A stretch of 14,889 nucleotides of DNA from CAYYNP01 sp964472545 (GCA_964472545.1 CAYYNP010000247.1:1-14889); one strand, 5' to 3'. Numbered from the stretch's first letter, positions 1 to 6,958 are shown. The notes: a model not told the origin generated them from the letters alone. Numbers and translations: made by a program.

Positions 1-19
1 CGTCTCGCTCCGCGAGACG
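1..19. repeat. Short perfect hairpin, 8-bp stem
   Basis: CGTCTCGC (1-8) pairs perfectly with GCGAGACG (12-19) around a 3-nt loop. The left edge of the window may cut a longer structure. It lies just beyond the 3' end of the - strand oxidoreductase gene, so it could act in mRNA 3' processing or be part of a dispersed repeat family. No T-tract follows on the - strand side within the window, so a classical terminator cannot be shown. Confidence 0.5.
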
Positions 20-25
20 TCATGA

Positions 26-45
26 CATCTCGCCGCAGCGAGATG
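26..45. repeat. Second hairpin with related stem sequence
   Basis: CATCTCGC (26-33) pairs with GCGAGATG (38-45) around the loop CGCA. The stem resembles that of the hairpin at 1-19, with TCTCGC and GCGAGA shared by both. This suggests two units of one palindromic repeat. An 8-base palindrome, GTCATGAC (19-26), joins them. The function is unknown; it could be a REP-like element. Confidence 0.5.
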
Positions 46-50
46 ACTAC

Positions 51-110
51 TCTCTTGGCAGCGTCTCTCTTGGCAGCGCCTCTCTTGGCAGCGCCTCTCT
101 TGGCAGCGCC
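51..110. repeat. Tandem repeat, 15-bp unit in four copies
   Basis: The unit TCTCTTGGCAGCGCC occurs four times without gaps at 51-65, 66-80, 81-95 and 96-110. Only the first copy differs, with T instead of C at its 14th base. The array ends 2 bases before the stop codon of the oxidoreductase gene, so it lies in that gene's 3' untranslated region. The near-identity suggests recent slippage expansion. There are no unique spacers, so it is not a CRISPR array. Confidence 0.9.
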
Positions 111-112
111 AG

Positions 113-1372
113 CTAATCCTTCAGCCCCTTGAAGTCGGCCACCAGCTTCTCGTCGCCGTCGACGATCTCCTTCCAGGTGACGATCCGGCCTTCGTACGCG
201 GCGGTACGTCCGAGGATCGTCAGCAGGTTGCTGTCCACGCTCGGCGAAACGGTCGGATTGCTGTGATCGCCGTCTTGAATGCTGGTGTGGAACGTGGCGA
301 TGTTGTTGACGGCGCCTTGCTTGTAGATCGTGGGCGTGTCGCCGCCGCGGTAGAAGTTCTTGCCGCGCACCAGGACCTGACCGCCGTATTGCGTCTCCAA
401 CACGCCGTCGGTGCCGAACATCCGGTTGCGAATCCCCTCCGGCTGGGTGCCGTGCCCGTTGAACTGGCGGGAACTGAAAGTGACGCCGACGTTGTCGGCG
501 TATTGGAAGACGACGCTGAACGTGTCCCAACAGTTGCCGAAATCGCGGACCTTGCGGGCACCCGTTCCGTAGGCACACTCAGGCGGCCGGCCCATGATCC
601 AGCTTGCCACGTCGAGCGTGTGGATGTTCTGCTCGGTGATGATGTCGCCGGAGAGGACCCGGTCCAGGCCCCAGGCCCGCAGCCAGCTTTCGGGATTGTC
701 GGCCGCTTCGCGGGCCGCCTGGATCTGCCCCATCCAGGGGATGCCGGCGTGGTAGGTGGATTCGCCGAAGGCGAACCGGCCCAGGGCGCCGTCGCGCACT
801 CGCTTGATGGCTTCGATGTAGAACTCGTTGGCCCGGGTCTGAAAATCGACCAGGAAACAGAGCCCCTTGGCGGTGGCTTGCTTCCCGCTGTGGCCGATCG
901 ACTTGCAGCCCGGCACGTCGACGGCGATGGGCTTGGCGACGTAGACGTGGCAGCCGGCCTCGACCCCGGCGGCCGCTTGCTCGGGGTGGAAGTACGGCGG
1001 CGTTTCGACGACGATCGCGTCGGGTGCCTTTTCGAACATACGGCGGTAGCCCGCAAGACCCGAGAAGCGGCGGGCCGCCTCGACGCCGTGCTTGTCGCCC
1101 AAACTCGCCACGCGTTCAGGGAAGTAGTCGGCGGCAGCCACGACGTTGTAGCCGCCGTGCTGTTTGAACAAGTCGGCGATCCAACCGCCACGGCCACCGC
1201 AGCCGATCAGGCCGACGTCGACCTTGGAGTTAGCGGCGTAGCCTCGGGCCAATTCGGGCTTGACCACCGAGAAGGATACCGCGGCGGCACCGGCGCCGGC
1301 GATGAATCCGCGGCGGGAGACCCCGCGGCCGGTTTGCGACACTTCCGACGATTTCTGTTGTTTTCGTGACAT
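113..1372 (-). CDS. Tat-exported Gfo/Idh/MocA-family oxidoreductase
   Basis: This encodes a 419-residue NAD(P)-dependent oxidoreductase-like protein. The N-terminus has a twin-arginine signal (SRRGFIAG, residues 19-26) followed by a small-residue hydrophobic stretch, so export is predicted. The Rossmann glycine motif VGLIGCGGRGG is at residues 53-63. Residues 143-149 (VYVAKPI) match the family's EKP-type motif, with the catalytic lysine at 147. EQNIHTLD (247-254) matches the conserved C-terminal domain active-site helix. I chose the start at 1372 because AAGGGAG lies 8 bases before this ATG and the Tat motif begins soon after; the frame stays open upstream to 2047, but that extension resembles no protein. 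Exported members of this family are abundant in planctomycetes, often linked to sugar or polysaccharide metabolism. The substrate cannot be inferred, and no link to the sulfur genes is evident. Confidence 0.9.
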   Translation of the reverse strand: MSRKQQKSSEVSQTGRGVSRRGFIAGAGAAAVSFSVVKPELARGYAANSKVDVGLIGCGGRGGWIADLFKQHGGYNVVAAADYFPERVASLGDKHGVEAARRFSGLAGYRRMFEKAPDAIVVETPPYFHPEQAAAGVEAGCHVYVAKPIAVDVPGCKSIGHSGKQATAKGLCFLVDFQTRANEFYIEAIKRVRDGALGRFAFGESTYHAGIPWMGQIQAAREAADNPESWLRAWGLDRVLSGDIITEQNIHTLDVASWIMGRPPECAYGTGARKVRDFGNCWDTFSVVFQYADNVGVTFSSRQFNGHGTQPEGIRNRMFGTDGVLETQYGGQVLVRGKNFYRGGDTPTIYKQGAVNNIATFHTSIQDGDHSNPTVSPSVDSNLLTILGRTAAYEGRIVTWKEIVDGDEKLVADFKGLKD

Positions 1373-1763
1373 CTCGTGCGCTCCCTTGGCGATTGCGTGA
1401 TGGAACGTGGTTGACGCGGTGGAGGGCCGATTCCCGTACGTTCTCGGGTGGCACTTGTGGCCCCCATCGTAGCTGGAGACGACACCACAATGATACGCCA
1501 TGCGCCTTCCAGGTGAAAGCGTCTCGCCAGGCATCGCCGGAGAACCCATCTCAACGGATGGGTGGCAGGAGCAAAGCACAGCGGTGCCAAGGTTCTCAAG
1601 ACATCTGGGGCACTGCCGCGCTATGCTCCAGCGACCCGCCGACAATCGGTGACAACGTGGACATCTGGATACTTTCTCGATCGGGCCACTGACGTTAGGA
1701 TTTGGATGATGTGGGGCCTTTCCGTTACTTGCATCCCGTCCCATACGCCAAAGGAAGTACACG
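1373..1763. other. Non-coding spacer between divergent genes
   Basis: I see no convincing gene in these 391 bases. The two flanking genes diverge from it, so promoters for both must lie here, but no clear -35/-10 pair stands out. It contains an inverted repeat, ACCCATC (1544-1550) with GATGGGT (1557-1563). GGGTGGCA occurs twice (1446-1453 and 1560-1567), and the second copy is followed by a partly complementary TGCCA at 1585-1589. These look like decayed copies of a palindromic intergenic repeat. The family assignment is inference. Confidence 0.5.
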
Positions 1764-2204
1764 ATGGCGAACCTCGCCGTGACACTCAAAGAAGAAATCA
1801 GCCGCCTGGCGCGCAAGGAAGTCAAAGCAGCGACCGGGAAGACGAAACAGGCCGTTGCCAAGTATCGGAGCGAGATTGCCAAGCTGAAGCGGCAACTCCA
1901 CGACCAGGAGAAACAGATCAAGGCTCTGCAGAAGCAGGGAAAGAGGCTTGCCGCAGGAGCGCCCGTGGATGAGGAGTCCATCGAGAACGTGCGGTTTTCA
2001 GCCCGTTCGGTGGCCTCACAGCGGAGGCGGCTGGGGATTTCGGCCAAGGATTACGGCCGGCTGGTGGGAGTCTCCGGTCTGACGATCTACAACTGGGAGC
2101 AAGGTAAGTCCCGCCCGCGAAAGGCTCAACTTGCGTCGCTGGTGGCAGTACGCGGGATTGGCAAGCGCGAGGCGCTGGCCAAACTCGAGGCGGCCGGCGA
2201 GTAG
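1764..2204 (+). CDS. Coiled-coil protein with C-terminal HTH (XRE-like)
   Basis: This encodes 146 residues. Residues 1-65 are rich in K, R, E, A and Q with heptad-like spacing and should form a long helix or coiled coil. Residues 80-132 look like an XRE/Cro-type helix-turn-helix, with the core SAKDYGRLVGVSGLTIYNWEQGKSRPR at about 93-119 split as helix, turn and recognition helix. It is probably a DNA-binding regulator. Similar small proteins beginning MANLAVTLKEEISRLARKE are, from memory, widespread as multiple paralogues in several phyla, including planctomycetes. The start is supported by AAAGGAAG a few bases upstream. It lies 850 bases before aprB on the same strand and could regulate it, but nothing in the sequence shows that it does. 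Confidence 0.8.
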   Translation: MANLAVTLKEEISRLARKEVKAATGKTKQAVAKYRSEIAKLKRQLHDQEKQIKALQKQGKRLAAGAPVDEESIENVRFSARSVASQRRRLGISAKDYGRLVGVSGLTIYNWEQGKSRPRKAQLASLVAVRGIGKREALAKLEAAGE

Positions 2205-2250
2205 GCTTTCGCCGGTTGCCGACACGAGCGCCCCAGCCTGCGTTTCCGAG

Positions 2251-2287
2251 CGGTGTGTCGCTGTTTCGCAGCAGTGGCGGCACACCG
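2251..2287. repeat. Imperfect inverted repeat with nested stem
   Basis: CGGTGTG (2251-2257) pairs with CACACCG (2281-2287). Inside it, GCTG (2260-2263) pairs with CAGC (2269-2272) around TTTCG. It begins 47 bases after the stop of the coiled-coil/HTH gene. No T-tract follows, so it is at most a 3'-end structure. Confidence 0.4.
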
Positions 2288-2894
2288 ACAATGGCCGTCT
2301 GGAACCGGTGGGAAGCGCAGGCCGGCCACCGTCTTCGGAAATGTCCGCGCCATTTGTTTCCCAGCGGCAGCGTCGCGGAATCCCGTGCCTCGTCGCGGAG
2401 TGCCGCGGATTCTTGCTCCGGTAAGGCACCCCCAGTTGGAGCCTGTTCACCGTCGTTTGTGCCGTTGGCGGAGCCGTTTGCGATCCATAAAGGCTGAGTG
2501 GACAACGCCTGATTATTTTGCCTAAGCTGGCCAATCTATCACGCGGCGCATTGCTCCAGTTCGCGTTGGCAAGCCACAGAAACCGCGTATTCCGTGGGAA
2601 AACGCGCGGCCATTACCAAGGGGAGCGCCATAGGGTCGTCTGCGCCGGCATCGCATCGCGCGCCGTTCGCAAGTTCGCATTGCATCGCTTTGGCACGTCT
2701 GTTGCTGTGCTCGCGGAACAACCGACGGTTGCCGTGCGCAAATCGGCGCGTTGGGCCCCTGGTCGGAAGAAAACGGCCGCAGTGGGGTTGACGCAAACAC
2801 CTGCCACGATAGAACCAACGGTTTCGACGGTCGGCAAAGAGGGCTGTAGAGAGTGGGCGGAAAGCGATGGCCGCTTTGCCCCGGTGGGCAGCGA

Positions 2895-2914
2895 CCAACC
2901 TGTGGGCAGGTTGG
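2895..2914 (+). promoter_or_regulatory. Perfect hairpin upstream of aprB
   Basis: CCAACCTG (2895-2902) pairs perfectly with CAGGTTGG (2907-2914) around TGGG. It lies about 145 bases before the aprB start and just before the G-tract array. It could be an operator-like palindrome or, if transcribed, a leader hairpin. There is no following T-run, so a simple attenuator is unlikely. Confidence 0.4.
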
Positions 2915-2929
2915 GGCGGTGAGAAACGC

Positions 2930-2980
2930 GGGTAGTAGGGAAAGGGGCCAATGGGGAAAACGGGCCTGCGGGAAAAGGGG
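2930..2980 (+). promoter_or_regulatory. Seven-tract potential G-quadruplex before aprB
   Basis: Runs of three or four G occur at 2930-2932, 2938-2940, 2944-2947, 2953-2956, 2962-2964, 2970-2972 and 2977-2980. The gaps are 3 to 5 bases, giving a period near 8. Four such tracts with short loops satisfy the usual G-quadruplex rule, so several alternative folds are possible. The G-rich strand is the coding strand, ending 77 bases before the aprB ATG. It would therefore be in the mRNA leader if transcription starts upstream, or in the promoter if it starts closer. The motif is seen directly; any regulatory role is inference. Confidence 0.5.
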
Positions 2981-3057
2981 TCGCAGTGCGATCCTTTCGC
3001 GATATACCAAGTCAGGGTCCGGCAAGTAATCTATCTAACCCGGAGGAAGGAAAGAAG

Positions 3058-3525
3058 ATGCCCAGTTTTGTGATTCCGGACAAATGTGACGGCTGCAAGG
3101 CACTCGACAAGACGGCCTGCCAGTACATTTGCCCAAACGACCTGATGGTGTTGGACAAGGAGTCCATGAAGGCGTACAACCAAGACCCCCAGATGTGCTG
3201 GGAGTGCTACAGTTGCGTCAAGATCTGCCCGACCCAGGCGGTCGAGGTTCGCGGCTACGCCGATTTCGTGCCGTTGGGCGCCAGTGCCACCGCGCTGCGC
3301 AGCACCGAAGACATCATGTGGACGATCCAGTTCCGCAGCAAGGACATCCGCCCGAAGCGGTTCAAGTTCCCCATCCGCCGCGGCGTCGAGGAAGGCAAGG
3401 CACAGCCGTTCGATCACTATCCGACCGGCGACGACGACCTGAAGAGCCCCACGCTGATGTGCGAACCGGCCGGGCTGAACACCGAGAAGGGTCCGGTCAA
3501 GTTGGACAAGGTCCCGACCGTATAG
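3058..3525 (+). CDS. aprB: Adenylylsulfate (APS) reductase beta subunit
   Basis: AprB is the small iron-sulfur subunit of cytoplasmic dissimilatory APS reductase and passes electrons to or from the FAD of AprA. The protein is 155 residues, a normal length. Two 4Fe-4S sites are visible: C10, C13, C21 and C25, with the longer spacing typical of AprB, and C47, C50, C53 and C57 (CWECYSCVKICP). The C-terminal part (about 90-155) lacks ferredoxin motifs and corresponds to the tail that wraps around AprA in known structures. The ATG at 3058 was chosen over the in-frame upstream extension from 2986 because GGAGGAAGG lies just before it and the protein then begins like other AprB sequences. aprA follows after 90 bases, so the two are probably co-transcribed. 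Confidence 0.97.
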   Translation: MPSFVIPDKCDGCKALDKTACQYICPNDLMVLDKESMKAYNQDPQMCWECYSCVKICPTQAVEVRGYADFVPLGASATALRSTEDIMWTIQFRSKDIRPKRFKFPIRRGVEEGKAQPFDHYPTGDDDLKSPTLMCEPAGLNTEKGPVKLDKVPTV

Positions 3526-3615
3526 TGTTCCGGCCGTAGAGCTGGCGGCGGTCCGGATGAGGGCCGCATTTCTTCGGCAACGAAATTCAAGAGAACTCTA
3601 AGGAGATCATAAGAA

Positions 3616-5541
3616 ATGGCGGATTTTGAGACGGTAACGGTCGAAACCGACCTGCTGATCTGCGGCGGCGGGATGGCTGCCTGCGGCGCGGCGGTAGAAG
3701 CGTCCTATTGGGCCAAGAAACAGGGGCTGAAGGTCACCGTGGTCGACAAGGCGGCCATGGACCGCTCGGGTGCGGTGGCGATGGGCCTCTCGGCCATCAA
3801 CCAGTACGTGGACCTCAACAGTGGCAACAACACGTTGCGGGACTATCTGGACTACGTCCGCAACGACCTGATGGGCATCACCCGCGAAGACCTCGTGGCC
3901 AGCATCGCGCGTCACGTCGACTCGTCGGTCCATCTCTTCGAGAAGTGGGGCCTGCCGATCTGGAAGGACGAAGAAGGCAAGTACGTCCACGAAGGTCGTT
4001 GGCAGTTGATGATCAACGGCGAATCGTACAAGTGCATCGTCGCCGAGGCCGCCAAGAACGCCTTGGCCGAAGCCGACGGCGAGTACTTCGAGCGCATCTT
4101 CATCACGCACCCGCTGGTGCAGGACGGCAAGTGCGTCGGCGCCATCGGATTCAGCGTCCGCGAGAACAAGATTTACGTCTTCAAGGCCAAGGCCACGATG
4201 TGCGTAATGGGCGGTGCGGTGCATGTGTTCAAGCCGCGTTCGACGGGTGAGGGCTTCGGCCGCTCCTGGTACCCGCCGTTCAACTCCGGCGCCAGCGCGT
4301 TCTTCACCATCTACGGTGGTGCCGAGATGACCTGCCAAGAGGTCCGGTTCATCCCCGTGCGGTTCAAAGACGCATACGGGCCGGTCGGTGCGTGGTTCCT
4401 GCTGTTCAAGTCGATTGCCACCAACGCCTACGGCGGCAACTACATGCAGGACAACGCCGCGGAACTCGATAAGTGGGAGCCGTACGGCAAGGTCAAGCCG
4501 CGTCCGGCCAACATCCGCAACTGGCTGATGATGCTGGACGTGATGGACGGCAAGAGTCCCATCTACATGCAGACGCATGAGGCGATTCAGCGGATCGCCG
4601 ACAAGGCGCCCGACGAAAAGGCCGCCAAGAAGAAGCTCCGCGAACTGGAAGCAGAAGCCTGGGAAGACTTCCTCGACATGACCATCTCGCAGGCGATTCT
4701 CTGGGCCGCGACCAACACCGAGCCCGAGAAGAAGCCCTCCGAGATCATGGCCTGCGATCCCTACTTCATCGGCTCGCACTCCGGTGCTTCCGGTGCGTGG
4801 GTCTCGGGTCCGGAAGACCTCCAGACCGAAGAGACCAAGGACGAGTACTGCTGGGGTTACCCGCACATGACGACCGTTCCGGGCATGTTTGCCGCGGGCG
4901 ACGCGTCGGGTGCGTCCAGCCACAAGTTCTCCTCCGGTTCGCACGCTGAAGGACGGATCGCCGGCAAGGCGGCCATCTCCTACATCGTCGACAACCCTGC
5001 CGCGCCGGAAGTGGACCAGGCGCAGATCGACGCGCTGACCGCGGAGATCCTCAAGCCGCTCGATACCTTCGAGCAGCACAAGGGTGCCACGACCGATCCA
5101 GACATCAACCCCAACTACATCGGTCCCACGCAGTTCATGTACCGGCTGCAGAAGATCATGGACGAGTACGCCGGCGGCGTCTCCAGCCAGTTCAAGACCA
5201 ACGACAAGTTGCTCGAGAAGGGCATGGAGTTGCTGGACTTCCTCCGCGAAGACGCCAGTCTTCTGGCAGCGAAGGACCTGCACGAGTTGATGCGGTGCTG
5301 GGAAAGCGTCCACCGGATGTTCCAGGGCGACGCCCATATGCGGTCGATCCTCTTCCGCGAAGAGACGCGTTGGCCGGGCTACTACTTCCGTGCCGACAAG
5401 CCGAGCATGGACAACGAGAACTGGCTCGCCTTCTGCAACTGCACCTACAACAAGGACACGGGCGAGTGGACCATGATGAAGAAGCCCGTGAAGTACATCG
5501 TGGCTGAGGTCCAGGACGAAACCGGGGAAGCCGGCGGTTGA
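3616..5541 (+). CDS. aprA: Adenylylsulfate (APS) reductase alpha subunit
   Basis: AprA is the catalytic FAD subunit that interconverts APS and sulfite plus AMP, working with AprB in the cytoplasm. Its 641 residues match the family length. The FAD-binding glycine motif is GGGMAACG (17-24). Residues consistent with the known substrate pocket are present: N62 in MGLSAINQY, W218 in GRSWYPP, R249 in IPVRFKDAYGPVG and H388 in GSHSGASGAW. A second FAD-contact region, VPGMFAAGDASG, lies at 421-432. AAGGAG (3600-3605) precedes the ATG at 3616. Nothing is truncated or missing. Whether the enzyme runs reductively or oxidatively cannot be read from these motifs; tree placement of AprA would help. Strong inverted repeats follow the stop codon. 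Confidence 0.98.
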   Translation: MADFETVTVETDLLICGGGMAACGAAVEASYWAKKQGLKVTVVDKAAMDRSGAVAMGLSAINQYVDLNSGNNTLRDYLDYVRNDLMGITREDLVASIARHVDSSVHLFEKWGLPIWKDEEGKYVHEGRWQLMINGESYKCIVAEAAKNALAEADGEYFERIFITHPLVQDGKCVGAIGFSVRENKIYVFKAKATMCVMGGAVHVFKPRSTGEGFGRSWYPPFNSGASAFFTIYGGAEMTCQEVRFIPVRFKDAYGPVGAWFLLFKSIATNAYGGNYMQDNAAELDKWEPYGKVKPRPANIRNWLMMLDVMDGKSPIYMQTHEAIQRIADKAPDEKAAKKKLRELEAEAWEDFLDMTISQAILWAATNTEPEKKPSEIMACDPYFIGSHSGASGAWVSGPEDLQTEETKDEYCWGYPHMTTVPGMFAAGDASGASSHKFSSGSHAEGRIAGKAAISYIVDNPAAPEVDQAQIDALTAEILKPLDTFEQHKGATTDPDINPNYIGPTQFMYRLQKIMDEYAGGVSSQFKTNDKLLEKGMELLDFLREDASLLAAKDLHELMRCWESVHRMFQGDAHMRSILFREETRWPGYYFRADKPSMDNENWLAFCNCTYNKDTGEWTMMKKPVKYIVAEVQDETGEAGG

Positions 5542-5579
5542 TCGCCGCGTTCCCGTTGAAGCCCAGATGCGCGGCGATC
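5540..5579 (+). promoter_or_regulatory. Perfect 10-bp stem at the aprA stop codon
   Basis: GATCGCCGCG (5540-5549), overlapping the aprA stop, pairs perfectly with CGCGGCGATC (5570-5579) across a 20-nt loop. It is GC-rich and would be stable in RNA. Together with the next inverted repeat it could protect the 3' end of aprBA mRNA. Confidence 0.5.
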
Positions 5580-5621
5580 TGCTGATACGATCCCGCCCGC
5601 TGGGCCGAGCGACTAAGGGAT

Positions 5622-5687
5622 CTTCGGGCGCCGCCAGACCGGCGCCCGAAGGCCCGATTTTCAACGCTTTTGTAGTTTTCTTTTTTT
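5622..5687 (+). terminator. Terminator-like stem-loop with T-rich tail
   Basis: CTTCGGGCGCC (5622-5632) pairs perfectly with GGCGCCCGAAG (5641-5651) around an 8-nt loop. A T-rich stretch follows, with T-runs of four at about 5658-5661, 5668-5671 and 5676-5679 and a T7 at 5681-5687. The longest T-run is about 29 bases from the stem, farther than in a canonical intrinsic terminator. Partial termination or 3'-end stabilisation that lowers expression of the qmo genes relative to aprBA is a reasonable inference. Confidence 0.5.
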
Positions 5688-5698
5688 GGCCGGCGGTT

Positions 5699-5767
5699 TT
5701 CCCTGGCCCGCGGTTCGGCCGTAGCAAGGGAAGTTCGCCAGGCTTGTAACGTACGACCGTGTGGTCG
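5699..5767 (+). other. Two further short inverted repeats before zinc-ribbon gene
   Basis: TTCCCT (5699-5704) pairs with AGGGAA (5727-5732), and CGACC (5754-5758) pairs with GGTCG (5763-5767) around GTGT. The second sits 13 bases before the next start codon and could influence its translation. Both stems are short, and chance occurrence is possible. Confidence 0.3.
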
Positions 5768-5780
5768 ATCGAGAGACTTG

Positions 5781-6065
5781 ATGGCTGACGCCCCCGCGAC
5801 TTGCCCGCATTGCGGATCCCGGCTGAAGAAGTGGCTGGTTCCCGATGCCGCGAGTTGGGACGACGAGTTTTTCTGGGTCTGTTTCAACGACGAATGCTCC
5901 TATTACCTACGAGGATGGGATTGGATGAAGGAGCAATACGGCCAAGTCGGTTCGTATCGCTTCATGCTCAACCCGTCCACCGGCGCGCCGTCGATGATCC
6001 CTGTCTGGTCGGCCGAAGCAACACGCGAACAGATCGTCGCAGAAGACGAAGGAAGTGAGCCATGA
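5781..6065 (+). CDS. Small zinc-ribbon-like protein between aprA and qmoA
   Basis: This 94-residue protein has two Cys pairs: C8 and C11 in CPHCG, and C34 and C39 in CFNDEC. This is a four-cysteine zinc-ribbon arrangement, similar in style to Ogr/Delta-like zinc fingers. An aromatic-rich stretch follows (YYLRGWDWM, 41-49), and the C-terminal part contains a TGAPSMIPVWS segment. No membrane segment or signal peptide is visible, so it should be cytoplasmic. The ATG at 5781 is preferred; a TTG one codon earlier is possible, and the ribosome-binding site is weak. Its stop overlaps the next start (ATGA), which implies translational coupling into the qmo operon. The function is unknown. A role in APS reductase or Qmo assembly, metal handling or regulation is inferred from position only. 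Confidence 0.8.
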   Translation: MADAPATCPHCGSRLKKWLVPDAASWDDEFFWVCFNDECSYYLRGWDWMKEQYGQVGSYRFMLNPSTGAPSMIPVWSAEATREQIVAEDEGSEP

Positions 6066-6958
6066 GCGAAGCGAAGGGCTCCTCCCCATCGCCGGACGTA
6101 CGCGAACGACTTCAGGAGAAGATCCTGGAGGATTACGCTCGGTTGGGTCCGCAAGACACGTTCAAGTTCGGCTGCCGTCCCGGCGTGTCGTGCTTTAACC
6201 GTTGCTGCGGCGACGTGAATATCTTCCTCTCGCCGTACGACGTGCTGCGGTTGAAGAAGCGGCTGGGAATGACCTCCACCGAGTTCTTGCAGAAGTACTG
6301 CCTGCTGCCGGTCCAGAAGGACATGCGCACCCCGGTGGTGGTGTTGCGGATGAACGACGACGAGGCGAAGAGTTGCCCCTTCGTCACCGAGAAGGGCTGC
6401 GGCGTCTATACCGACCGCCCGTGGCCGTGCCGGATGTATCCGCTGGGCTTGGCATCGCAGAAAGACACCCCCGACGGCTGGCAGGGCGAGCGGTTTTACT
6501 TCCTGATGCAGGAAGAGGTCTGCCGCGGCTTCGAAGAGCCGCAGGAGTGGACCGTCAGCGAGTGGTTCACCAATCAGGGGATCGACGAATACGACGAATG
6601 GGGCGAGGCGTACAAGGAACTCACGCTGCACGAGTTCTTCGAGACCGGCGGCACGCTCACGCCCGACAAGATGGAGATGCTCTTCACCGCCGCGTACGAT
6701 CTGGACAAGTTCCGCCAGTTCGTCTTCGGCAGCACGCTCTTGCAGCGGTTCGAGGTGGATGAAGATTTTGCCGAGCAGATGCGCATCAGCGACGAGGCCC
6801 TGCTGCGTTTCGCCTTCCTGTGGCTACGCTTCAGCCTGTTTGGCGAGGAAACGGTGAGGGTCAGGGCGGAGGTCATGGACGCGTACCGCAGCAACGTCAA
6901 CAAGAAGGAACTGTTCAGCAAGGAGCCGTCCCAGGAACCCCCAGAGGATACGCGATGA
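6062..6958 (+). CDS. YkgJ-family Cys-cluster (zinc/iron-chelating) protein
   Basis: This encodes 298 residues. The N-terminal half matches the YkgJ-type CxxCxxCC family. C38, C44, C48 and C49 form the first cluster (CFNRCC), followed by C80, C105, C113 and C123 (CPFVTEKGCGVY, then DRPWPCRMYPLG), and C154. The family is thought to bind zinc or an iron-sulfur centre, and its biochemical role is generally undefined. The C-terminal half (about 160-280) is acidic and aromatic, without a recognised domain. GAAGGAAG lies just upstream. The start overlaps the preceding stop (ATGA) and the stop overlaps the qmoA start (ATGA), so the three genes are translationally coupled. From context, a maturation or protective role for the many Fe-S proteins of this locus is a plausible inference. 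Confidence 0.88.
   Translation: MSEAKGSSPSPDVRERLQEKILEDYARLGPQDTFKFGCRPGVSCFNRCCGDVNIFLSPYDVLRLKKRLGMTSTEFLQKYCLLPVQKDMRTPVVVLRMNDDEAKSCPFVTEKGCGVYTDRPWPCRMYPLGLASQKDTPDGWQGERFYFLMQEEVCRGFEEPQEWTVSEWFTNQGIDEYDEWGEAYKELTLHEFFETGGTLTPDKMEMLFTAAYDLDKFRQFVFGSTLLQRFEVDEDFAEQMRISDEALLRFAFLWLRFSLFGEETVRVRAEVMDAYRSNVNKKELFSKEPSQEPPEDTR

Larger units (their letters stand above)
2205..3057. other. Gene-free stretch and aprB leader region
   Basis: These 853 bases hold no ORF that I would call a gene. Frames that stay open here give arginine-, alanine- and serine-rich translations without motifs, good start sites or family resemblance. I see no tRNA or rRNA. The contents I can support are the inverted repeats at 2251-2287 and 2895-2914 and the G-tract array at 2930-2980. 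The aprB ribosome-binding site (GGAGGAAGG, 3042-3050) closes the stretch. It may contain a decayed gene or an unrecognised small RNA, but I cannot show either. An AT-richer patch lies around 2485-2545. Confidence 0.5.

Noticed and set aside
51..110. CRISPR array
   Set aside because: The 15-bp units are directly abutting with no spacers, and no cas genes are present.
263..1369. Long + strand ORF antisense to the oxidoreductase
   Set aside because: It mirrors the GC-rich codon pattern of the real gene and shows no motif; the - strand product is a clear family member.
1373..2047. Upstream in-frame extension of the - strand oxidoreductase (225 extra codons)
   Set aside because: It crosses the coiled-coil/HTH gene on the other strand, has no family resemblance, and the ATG at 1372 has a good ribosome-binding site and a Tat signal directly after it.
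2194..2215. Intrinsic terminator of the coiled-coil/HTH gene
   Set aside because: CCGGCGA and TCGCCGG form a 7-bp stem overlapping the stop codon, but no T-run follows and the stem is short enough to be chance in this composition.
2518..2922. Possible + strand gene of 134 codons in the long spacer
   Set aside because: It starts with TTG, has no ribosome-binding site, a basic low-information translation and no motif; overlapping frames on both strands look equally open.
2980..3008. Sigma-70-like promoter for aprB with TATACC at 3003-3008
   Set aside because: The -10-like hexamer is reasonable but the sequence at the expected -35 distance (around 2980-2985) does not match, so I do not list it as a promoter.
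3607..5727. 706-codon - strand ORF antisense to aprA
   Set aside because: It is a shadow of aprA caused by few A/T-ending codons; the translation has no domain and overlaps an unmistakable gene.
6820..6954. Longer QmoA with 45 extra N-terminal residues
   Set aside because: The extension lies inside the YkgJ-family gene, and the ATG at 6955 gives the standard short N-terminus before the FAD motif with GAGG upstream.
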